Source: Chara braunii
Taxonomy: Eukaryota; Streptophyta; Charophyceae; Charales; Characeae
Assembly (NCBI GenBank): GCA_003427395.1
Contig: BFEA01000194.1
Span: forward strand, 1,889,811 to 1,938,862
Direction of reading: 5' to 3'
DNA length: 49,052 nucleotides
Shown here: positions 8,893 through 17,992 of the stretch, piece after piece
Layout of the letters: each line of letters begins with the position of its first letter
Numbering within the stretch: the stretch's first letter is position 1
Position numbers and translations under genes: made by a program
Notes under the pieces: model-generated
The model's database searches: none
The model's input: the letters and a program-made list of their open reading frames with translations, nothing else
Told to the model about the DNA's origin: nothing

Positions 8893-10262
8893 CTAGTCAT
8901 TAAAGACTAATCTATAATCTCTCATTAGTCCCTGTCCTGCTAACCCCGCCTGATCCCATGTCCCTTCCACCTGGGCGAACCACCCCCCTCGTTGCCCTCC
9001 CAGCCATTCATTGCAGAATGCCCCAATCGTCCGCTTGATGTCCTGCGCAGTCTGATAGGTGTCCAATTGGGATGTAAGGTCCTTCCATCCCCTGGTCAAA
9101 TCTAGTTGAATGAGTTCCTTTACTTGCCCAGTCAATTTTTGCCCTTCTATTTTCACTTCTTCGAGGGCAAGGAGACAGCGCTGCCACCAAAGTGCCCACA
9201 ACACCAACCGTCTGCCCAGATGAAACAGGTTGCTTGTGAAGAACGTGCGCTTTCTATTGTTGGGCAATGTCCTGCCAGAATGGCCTGCCATGACCCGGGC
9301 CAGGGAACGTCCGACACTCCTTTCCGCCAGATGCGATCCCACCAACGCCATGTCAGTACCGCCACTGGGCACTGCATGAATATGTGTTCGATTGTCTCGT
9401 CTCTCTTTCGCGGTGGGAACACAGACAGGCATTTATGGCATCATGGGAGTGCTTTCCCTTTTTGCTCCAGACAGGTGTGGTCGATCAACCAGGCATTATT
9501 TGGGAGGCAGCGGTGGGCAATCTACCATTGCAAGAATGTGATTTTTGCCGGCCTAGTTTGACTATTTGTAAACCACTTGATGGGTGTGAGGAGCGATCTA
9601 TACACGTGCAGGTGTCGGGCCCATCTGTCATTAATCTGATCCCTCAACCCCTTCTTTGGCCTAAGCATTTTGTAAGTCGATCTAACAGAGAGGGCTTGCA
9701 GGCGAATTTTCTTGTTGGTCTGTGTTGTAGCTCTGCGTGCCGTCTGCCACTGCCACCCTTGTGGATCTATTGGCAGCTAGTGTATGGGTGTTTGAGGCTG
9801 GAAGGCAGTTGGACTCTCTTCCTCGTCCAACACTCTTACTCGGAATACCTCTATTTTGTCCCTCTATTCAAAATTATTTCGTAAGCCTTGGAGTCTCCCC
9901 CTCTCCCCAATGGCGTAGTATTCCAGTAATACATCAGAGATCCGTACCACATGAACTCTGCCTATCCGATTCTCCTCACCTATCAGAGTCACCCAGTCCC
10001 CCTCCTCTAGAGTAGATCCCTTCCTGAGGAGCCTGTACCAGGCGAGGGGAATTATTTCGAGTATCATTTCCTGGTGTTCCTCCACACCATGACAGTATCG
10101 AAGGGAGTCTCGAAGTTGTGATGCTGTCTTCCATTCCTTTTTTTCTTGGTCCCACAAGTGGCCAACCCTCAACACCCCATTTTTAACCCATCCTTTCGAT
10201 GGGGCTGCCGAGCTGTGCAAAATCTGCCCATGGTGGGGGGCAATCCATCGGTTACTGAACAA
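8893..10262 (-). pseudogene. LINE reverse transcriptase C-terminal remnant with zf-RVT
   Basis: On the minus strand the remnant shows a zinc-binding RT tail: RDETIEHIFMQCPVAVLTW and WDRIW at about 9290-9420. This is the pattern of the zf-RVT domain found after the reverse transcriptase in plant L1-like LINEs (Glu-Thr, then His-x-Phe, then Cys, then Trp). The first Cys pair lies in another frame (CLCSHRE), so a frameshift interrupts the domain. Upstream on the same strand (9864-10262) is a tryptophan-rich linker with LFSNRWIAPHHG and GVLRVGHLWD, as in the region between RT palm and zf-RVT. The catalytic RT core is missing because of 5' truncation. Frames are broken in several places, so no protein is expected. 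Confidence 0.65.
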
Positions 10263-10293
10263 CGGTTGCTGACATCTCAAAACCCAATTTTGT

Positions 10294-10497
10294 CTAACTC
10301 TCTGAATTAGCAAAAATTTGGGCAGCACTCCCTCTAGAAATGCAGACTTTCCAGATTTTTACTAAGTCAGATATAACGAAAAGACAAGCTGAACTTTGAC
10401 AAGTCAAAATTTGTCTAACTCCTCGAATCTGTAGAAATTTCGGCAGCGCTTCCCGTAGAGAAAGTAGCTTATCAGAATTTATACAGGTCCAAGTATA
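10294..10497. repeat. ~120-bp tandem repeats, units 4-5 (left LTR)
   Basis: Continuation of the array after the LINE. Units start near 10294 and 10417 with aaatttgggcagcactccc and aaatttcggcagcgcttccc. A single copy of a 43-bp unit lies between them at about 10375-10416, where the right LTR has three. Confidence 0.8.
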
Positions 10498-10781
10498 GTA
10501 GCGAGCCTCAAAGAATGCAAAAATCGATCTAAGTAAAATAAAGTCAGCTCAGAAAATGCAGAAATTGACCTAACTTCTATCGCTCTAGCACGTGGCAAGC
10601 CTCTAAAGCAACTACCTGTTAACCTGAAACCCAAACCAAGTAGTAACCTCACTCAACCACATGCAGGCCAAACCACAAAGGTAAGTACTCTCACCATCCC
10701 CAATCCAATCTGAGCAAGCAATAGTTCATGATCTTGCAGTGAGTTATCATCTCATACCTAACTTACATAAGGCATAGGTCA
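10498..10781. other. LTR segment, no feature seen
   Basis: Low-GC spacer between the 120-bp repeats and the stem-loop array, matching 30670-30940. I see nothing coding or strongly structured. Confidence 0.5.
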
Positions 10782-11707
10782 GGGCACCTGAACTTACAAA
10801 GTGCGCCCAACTTAGCCAGGCCTAAACTCAGAATACCTAAACTTATAGAGCGTTCTGACTTGGCCAGGTATACACAAACAGAGGGCACAACTACTTCTGT
10901 CTTCTTTGGGCGTATGGCTAGACCGCTCTAGCCGCCCTGAACTGTTTAAATAGCCAATTTATATATACCTCTCTAAACTTAGTCTTCAAAGGGGGCATAA
11001 GGCTGAGCCGCTTAACTTAGAACATTGCTCAGCCTGCCCAAGTTTACCTTCAATTCTACCTTTTAGTTATACTCTCTTCAGTTATAATAAGCTATAGTCA
11101 GGCTACCTAAACTTATAGAGCGGCCTGACCAGCCTATTCATAATAGCATAGTAATATAATATAGCCAGAGTTATATCCATTGGGTTCCAACATGTGCGAG
11201 GCATTGGGTCAGACCACCTAAACTTATAGAGCGGCCTGATCCTCAGCCAGGTTCATTTCTCTCTGATCCAATCTGTGCGAGGCAGTGGGTCAGGCTACCT
11301 AAACTTATAGAGCGGTCCGTCCCCTGCCAGGATTATCTCCTCAAAACAAAACAGGAGAAGGGTTGAACCACCTAAACTTATAGAGCGGTTCAGACCTCTT
11401 TGTTCAGAACCAAAGAAAATGAGAGAACCCCAAATAAAACGAGGCAACCCAAGGTACCTAAACTTATAGAGCGCCTTGGGTTCCTGAAAGTTACTCACGG
11501 TCAACCCCCCACAAGTGAGAGCAGCCAGGACACCTAAACTTATAGAGCGTCCTGACCCTCCAAGCAATTCACAACACCAGGTCTCCCCAAACTTATGGGG
11601 GCATCCCAGCCTCCAGAGCTTCAGGCTACCTAAACTTATAGAGCCGCCTGAGGCTCCATGCATACCAAAAATAAACAAAGCGCTGGGCTTCCCCAAACTT
11701 AAGGGGA
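10782..11707. repeat. Array of stem-loops: constant 19-nt loop, covarying arms (left LTR)
   Basis: At least eight units share a loop of the form (t/c)acctaaacttatagagcg, flanked by arms that differ between units but remain complementary. Arms and spans: TCAGAA/TTCTGA (10828-10858), GTCAGGC/GCCTGAC (11097-11129), a 9-pair stem with one A.C mismatch (11206-11242), an extended stem GGCAG..CTGCC (11281-11328), GGTTGAAC/GTTCAgACC with a bulge (11361-11396), AACCCAAGG/CCTTGGGTT (11446-11482), CAGGAC/GTCCTG (11526-11554), and GAGCTTCAGGC/GCCTGAGGCTC (11616-11656). Related hairpins with diverged or short loops: GGGC/GCCC (10782-10808), GGCTGAGC/GCTCAGCC (11001-11034), CCCC/GGGG around aaacttat (11585-11600), and CCCC/GGGG around aaacttaa (11691-11706). 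GGCTAGA/TCTAGCC (10916-10933) is a further stem with a 4-nt loop. On the element's sense strand the loop reads CGCTCTATAAGTTTAGGT. Confidence 0.92.
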
Positions 11708-12889
11708 TCTCCCCGCCTTAATGACCCATTCAATCTACACACAATGCTGCCTTCCTCCCATCCTTCCCCCAGATGCAACCCATTTCATTCGAAATCTGCT
11801 TTTAGGCAATCAACAAACTGAAACTGAGATTTGCCCACACATTCTTTTATTTCAGTCTGACTTATGTCCTGAACATCAAGCTCAAACCCAAATACAGGAT
11901 CCACACAATACTCTCAGTCAAACGTAGAGAGATGTACAAGTAGGGGTTATAGTTGGGTTTATAGAGGGAGTTAAGGGATTACCACTCGGTTCCCAGCCTC
12001 CAGGACTCCGCCTGAGTCTCGGCAGAGCTCCCGCAATCGGTGGGGCGACCTCCCACAAGGCCTTTGCGCGGGTTACGGGCCACACGCCCGCCTGCCGCCT
12101 TCCTCTCAGAACCAAATGACCAGACTTAGAGTAGGAAGGACAGGATGAGAAGATGTAAGACACTCAATTAGAAAGATACACTCAGACTTGCGTGAGAGGG
12201 CCTTGATTCCTTCAGCACCTGAGGGCCCCTCAATGGCGGCCACCGCAGTAGCTCGGCCGACCTGTAGTCCAATCGCTGAGTCTAACTCCCCTGACGAACC
12301 CTCAACTCACTGCCACAACCTCCTTTGCCTGATCCCCGCTGCCTCCGCAGCCTGTAACAACTTTTAGGAGCACTGGTAACACACAATGGCGGCCTGCAAC
12401 AGCCGCACATATACACCCAGCAGTCGCCGTAGCCGCGTCGCTCAGAGTACACAACGTTATCTGTCAACAAACTACCAGCCCGCCACAATGAGTAGCGGTA
12501 GGCCCGTGGCATGCAGCAATGCAGAGCAGCACACAGCAGTCAGTCACAGCCGCCAGTGCCCGCGGATACCACTCTTATAAGACGACAATTTTGCAGTCTG
12601 CCCAACCCACAAGCTGCTAGCACAGCAACCCGCCGCCAATCCCTGGGCGCGTTCCCTTCCAGCCCACACCAGCTCTCGCCCCACAGTTGAACCCCTGTTG
12701 TTTCTATCTCCCCGGTGCTGGCCTCACACTGTCATGGCCAGGTAGGCGGGCGCCACACAGTCAACAGGCACCCCTCTGATACAACGGCCATGTACATCGA
12801 CGCGAAGGGTCCCAACCACTATGACGAACAGCACCGGTCTGCAACGGCGAGGGCAACAAGCATCGCTCGAAAGCAGACTCGCAATGAAT
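11708..12889. other. LTR segment without genes
   Basis: Matches 31492-32690 closely, for example ccatttcattcg and gtagagagatgtacaagtag. It is moderately GC-rich with short open frames that differ between the two LTR copies, so I do not call any of them. Confidence 0.5.
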
Positions 12890-15130
12890 AACGATGTTCC
12901 CCCCCCCCCTTTTTTACCTGCAATCAGCCTGGGGGCATACCAGCCGTAGTAATCCCCACCGATGGTTAAGTCCGCGACTCACTGCCCTTGGCCTCACCAT
13001 GCTCCTTGCCTCGCTGGCCCATCCCCTCCCCGCCTCCTCGATCCCTGCGGCAAGCAAAGTGGATGGCTGCTCCGCCAAAATACGGGCACGTACTGCTCTC
13101 TATCTTGCGGTCACTACCCTGCAGCTCCCGCCGACCGGGGAGGCCGACCCGCATGAACGTTCCCCCGAAATCCGAGCGGGTACATCCCCACTCTGAAGTC
13201 CTTCTCCCTGCCCGTTGCACTCGATTCATCGCGCCCCAGACCTGCTGCCCAAACCGTGGGTTTGACCACGTCAGTCGGTTCGCAGCCCCTTAAAACCCCC
13301 GACCCACATCTTCCCTCGCCAACATTGGTCGAGAGGCAACCGCCTCCTGACCATCCTCCCCTCACTTCGTTCCCAGCCCCGTACACTCCCCTTTCTCCCT
13401 CGCCCCGTATTCCACCAAACTCACGCGCCTGGCCATCCTCACCAATCGGCTCGCCTTAGCCCATAGCCCCCGATCTACTCTCTCCCCCACCCGTTCCTAC
13501 TCGGAGTCGCAGGCACTGTGCGTTCTTGGCCGCGCCCGGCCTCCTCCTCCCGCCATCGCTGTGTTGGCGTCAACCGAAGCCCCGCAACACACTTCCTCGG
13601 CCGCCCCGCAGCGCTCGGCAATCCCGCCCGCTGTTGAAACACTCCCCCGAGAAAAGGAAGAAAAAACAGAAACCGGTCGGCAACTATCTACAAATACTCT
13701 CTCGCCCCTACTCCTCAGTCCGACGCCTACCAATTCGTGGCTCAACCAAAGTCGCCGCCCCCCCTGGCAGGCGGCCGCCACGCTAACCCGACCGCCCGTT
13801 CCCTTTCTACCCCTTTTTCGCACGCACCCTGCCTTGCCCGGCGTCCAGGTTCACCCCCGGTTTTCCATACTTCGCCCCTGTTGCCCTGTACGTACCCGGC
13901 ACGACCCGCGCCCGGGTTCGTTCTGGGCCCTTGCCCCCCGTCCTCGCCGGGACCATGCAGACCTCCTCCTCCCCTTTTCTTTTTTGTATCGTTCCAATCT
14001 TAACGGATGTCCCGACAGACTTCGGCCCCTGTCTCCTGCCCTTTATGCGCCCGCCTACCCCCGTATCACGTCCGGGTTCATCCCCGGATTCACGACCATC
14101 GACCCCACGCAACGGCCCTGGGGGTCCCTCCTGTATCATTCCAACTTTTACAGGCATCGCGCAGGATTTTCGCCGCGTCAGCACCCCCGCGGCCCCTACG
14201 TTCCGCGTGCACCCGGCCCATCTTCGATCCCGGGTTCCTTCCCCGACCCTCTTCCTATATCACTCCTACTTAAGGGCCAGGCAAATCCTCCCGGCGTAGC
14301 GAAAAAAAATCTCCCCCTTAGCGATTCCTTCGTATTCCACTACTCCTACACGAACCCGGCCTCCTTTTGGGGCCTAGTTCGGGGGCCCACCGGCCTCCGC
14401 CCCAGCGTCCACTCGGGTTCGCCCTCTCACTTGTTTGCCCCTTTCCGGTCCGGGTTCACGTAGATCTCCTCCGCCTTACTCAGATTCCCTCCCAAGGAGA
14501 TCTGCCACGGTCACACCCCACTCGCCCCACTCTTTCCGCGTGAACCTGGCCCCTCCTTCGGGCTTTATGCATGAGAACCTTTGCACAGGGGCCAGGCGAA
14601 TCTCCTCGGTATTGTTTCCCCCGATCTCCCTTGTAGCCGCGTCAGCAAGTTGGCCAGCCCCACCCGACTTAACCCCTGCGGGTCCCCTTTTGCCCGTACC
14701 CGGCCCGTTTCTCGGCTGGGTTCATTCCCGTTTCTCTGATAGACAACCCCTACTCCCCTACCACGCGGATCTTCTCCATATCTCCTTCATGCTCCGTGGA
14801 TTCCCATAAAAATCCCGACCGGGGTAACGCCCCGTATTGGCTTAAAGGCCCTATGGTCCCTCCTTCACGCGTACCCGACCCATTTCACGGCTGGATTCAT
14901 CCCTCGTTTGTGGGCGTTGCCTTTGCGAGGAGACCATGCTCGTCTTCTCTGTATCGTTCTCCATTTCCACAAATGTCCCGAAGGACCCTTGCTAGTGGCG
15001 GGCACCTCGCGGTGCAGCCAACGCCTGATCGGGTCCAAAGCAAACCTGCTGGGCTCGATCTCAGGCCTGCCTTCCCACAGTTCATGGTTGTACCGCTGGG
15101 CTAGGCCCATAGGTCCTAGAGGTAACCATG
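12890..15130. repeat. Pyrimidine-rich degenerate tandem repeats (left LTR)
   Basis: A C/T-rich block on the plus strand with a recurrent word, gtacccggcc..ttt..gggttcat, at roughly 150-bp spacing (near 13886, 14070, 14205, 14350, 14535, 14695 and 14871). The composition removes stop codons. This leaves a 300-codon plus-strand frame (13561-14463) whose right-LTR counterpart (33612-34586) is 324 codons long. The plus strand is antisense to the element. I regard the frame as probably a composition effect. Confidence 0.6.
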
Positions 15131-15919
15131 GCCCCGCATCCCACCCGCGACCTTCACGCCCCCATACGAGCGCAAAAAGAAGGTAGTGACAGAACTTTGA
15201 TACAGATAAATCATACACAGATTGATATATGAGACCCCGCAAAAAAAAAAAAAAAAGTGCGGCAATCGGGCGGAAACCACGGCCCTCATAACTGTAAAAG
15301 ACAAAGAGGATAGCCCCATAGTCCCATCAACCCCTCAAGCCCCGCCGCCGCGCTCCTCCGGTCCTTTCTGCATGCCGGTGGCCTCGATCCCTGTGTTCGC
15401 TGCACACCCGTCCGCCGCTGTAACCAATAGGGCTAAGCCCAAGCCTGTAACCAGCAGGCGGGGTTTCCCATATAAAGCGGTGCCGCGCGGCGTTCCGAGC
15501 CAAAATACCGCTCCGGCCGTCCTTTCACCCGGCATTCATACCCACGGCCCCTAAATGTCTGCGCTGGCCTACCAGCCTGTGCCCCGACCATCCCGTACGC
15601 CTCTCGGTGCGCCAATCCTGCCACCAGTTGCGCGCGCCGCCCAAAAACAAGAAAAGAAACAGACTTTTACCCCTAACCAGACCCGTAACATGGTCCGGGC
15701 CGGTCGACTGGACCGGCCGCCTACTTCACCCAAAAAAATCACACGCGCGCCTCAATATTGCGCGCCCACATACTCCCTACCGGGGCAAGGCAGACCTTTG
15801 CCCGCGCGCAGACAACCCTCACATTTCCCGCANGGGCACTCAAGATCCAGGTTAACCGAGCCTTTCTGTCACTTGCAAAAACCAGAGCGGATACCCTTGT
15901 AAGGGTATTCGCGCCGACA
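15131..15919. other. LTR 5' end region (sense start at 15919)
   Basis: Contains a poly(A) run at 15240-15256 and the sense-strand LTR start TGTCGGCGCGAATACC at 15919-15904. Position 15833 is an undetermined base (N). The right LTR has c at the matching place (cccgcacgggc), so N is probably C. Confidence 0.6.
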
Positions 15920-17992
15920 GCTTACCGGACCATATTAAGCGACGTCCCCGTCGCGTCGCCAAATCAAAAAGCTATAAATTTCTCCACATTCCAAATGCTG
16001 ACGAGATTAGAACCAAACCGATTAGCCGGCAGACTCAGGGTTGAGGCCTCCATCAAACCGTGCCAACACAACTATATGCTGCCAGGGTTTCAACGTGGGT
16101 CTCCATTGTCCTGACACCAGGACGCCGGTGTATTACGCATCAATACTACAACATAAGTTTCAAAGGCTCTCAATCCATCCGCTTCCCCTTCTGTCCTAGA
16201 CAACTGCCGACCTCTCGTTGGGTATCCCAGTTAGTCTCTTTCTCGTAAGTAGAGCCACAACTAGGGACGCGGGCTTCGAATGGGACCTATGAAGGCATTC
16301 TTTGCCTTCTTCCAACAAATTCCTCGCAATCAAACAAAATACCCACGTATAAGCTTGTAGCCTCCCTCGGCCTTTTCTGCAGTCTAGTACAGAAATGCCA
16401 GGTCCCCATCTGGGCTCACCGTAGCCTGGCTGATCGGGCCAGGTCTACGACCCACCGCGTTGTTACCTTAGCGGCGGTATCCTCCCGTTGGTTATACAAC
16501 GACAGGTATGTCCCTGATAATCAATCAATCAGGGTCTCCAAAGGACTCGACTCTTATCCCCCGAAGTAATTTCTCTGGGGCGGGCAACTCCCCTTAAACT
16601 CTTACCGCGCGGGCCCGCAGCCAGGTTGTGCCGGCTAGCAGCCATCCACTAGGGGTTGCGCCCAAGTGCACTAAGCTTTACCGTTAGCTTGGTATTCCTT
16701 TAAATATGCCTCAGAATTAGCACTGATGGCCAGGCGGGGCAGCACAACCAACTCACGGGCCGCTGCGGGACTACGCAGGGGTCTGAAGGCATTTACCGGC
16801 CCTCCTACAATAGGCACAGCATCCTTCGCTCAATCACAGACAGTCCCCTCCAGATTCACAAGGCCGCGGCTCCTGACTTGATCAGAGCCAGCAGTCGCCC
16901 ATCCTGAGGCATCTCTCGCCCTTTTCAAATGCTTCAAGCAAACATGGTTCCCTCTCGTCAGGCTTTATCAACACAAACAATGTTTTTCATACCAGTCAAT
17001 TTTTACCCACCCTTACTTTAGTAAAGGGTGCCTCTCAAAAAAAAATTCCCGTCCATCCCCTTTTTGTATGGGATGACTCTTCGCACGACCTCTTCCAAAA
17101 CCATGAAGGGGCCTCCATACAATGCAATTCCCACCTTCCAGAACCATGAAGGGGGTCTTAATCATCAAACAAACTCAAACTGAGGGAACACCTTCTGGGT
17201 CCCTGTACAACTTAGGCAACGGCGTTTCGTATGATCAAAGATGCAAATTTCTGAATCCATCAATCCCGTAGGATTCTCACAGTTTTTCACAAACAGGCTG
17301 CACTTCCCCTCCTTATACTCTGCCCTCTCGTCCGCTTGCAGCAGACCGCACGAGTATACCGGAGGGTAGACAACTTTACAATTTACACAATCATGCCCAT
17401 GAGATGTATCCTGTACATCTCTCACACAAAGTCAATCATACATCAGGATAAAATCACACATGTGAGAGTGATAGTGGGCGTCACAAGACAAGTCCCATAG
17501 AATCTCAACTCATGATACACTCAGGGAGTAGAATGCCTCCCTCAAGACTCAAACACAAACACTCAACTAAAACTTTATCCGTCCGAGCATGGCTCCCGAC
17601 CCCACTGTATACCCGCGGAACACGCTCACGGACACAACATCTACTCAAAATCTAACGTGTGTCTAACCCTTTGTCTCACCTAACTCGGGAAAACTCATAC
17701 TCAAGCCTCTCTCAAACTCAAGTAGTCTCTGCACTGCGACATCAAAAGTGGACTGAATAGCCTCATGTGTCCTACGACCAACCCTCATGCCCTAAGCCGT
17801 AACCTACGAAAGAAAAACTCGAAGAAACCTCAATCAGCTATATGTGTACAAGCAGGCAGGGACTCATCCTACCACCTCTAACGTATGCACACTTCTAGGG
17901 CCCCCTCAACCAACCAAACATATGTACATCGCCAACCCGCCCCCCTGTGTGCCAATCACCCTGTCCCTACTGACACATAGACAGACCAGGCC
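15920..17992 (-). other. 3' untranslated region of the gypsy
   Basis: Two kilobases between the extra Gag-like frame and the 3' LTR with no recognised domain. The expected polypurine tract beside the LTR is not visible on the sense strand. Instead, TGGCGACGCGACGGGGAC (15961-15944, minus) resembles a primer binding site. A minus-strand Cys-rich open stretch lies at 17165-17425. Confidence 0.5.
17165..17425 (-). other. Cys-rich short open frame in the 3' UTR
   Basis: Eighty-six codons with CVNC, five spaced single Cys or His positions, and RRCLSC near the end. This has the look of a zinc-binding fold, but the frame opens just after a TGA and has no ATG (first codon GTG). It could be a fragment of a captured domain or chance. 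I do not recognise a family. Confidence 0.25.

Larger units (their letters stand above)
8249..10268 (-). mobile_element. 5'-truncated LINE (L1/R-type) inserted in the 3' LTR
   Basis: The right LTR gives the empty site (ggctaatt then ctgacatc). In the left copy these halves are separated by 2,020 bp. The insert begins on the plus strand with T-rich sequence (8247-8266), that is a 3' poly(A) on the minus strand, and carries decayed C-terminal LINE coding sequence. The 5' end is truncated. No target-site duplication beyond perhaps tt is visible, which is unusual for a LINE but can arise with small deletions. Confidence 0.85.
6642..15919 (-). repeat. 3' LTR of the giant gypsy, truncated, with LINE inside
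   Basis: Collinear with 28751-35694 over its whole length apart from four differences: a 2.0 kb LINE at 8249-10268, a 383-bp segment at about 11200-11582 that the right copy lacks, one 43-bp unit where the right copy has three, and small indels. The end at 15919 (..gccgaca) matches 35694. At 6642 the similarity stops abruptly, whereas the right LTR continues another 1.08 kb to its CGACA end at 27674. The left copy has therefore lost that end. Confidence 0.8.

Noticed and set aside
11295-11696. Minus-strand frame with recurring YKFR / SISLG words
   Set aside because: These words are just the constant loop of the stem-loop array read in two frames. No coding constraint is seen.
13561-14463. 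300-codon plus-strand frame in the left LTR as a gene
   Set aside because: Lies in C-rich degenerate repeats, is antisense to the element, and is broken relative to the other copy. Kept only as a finding.
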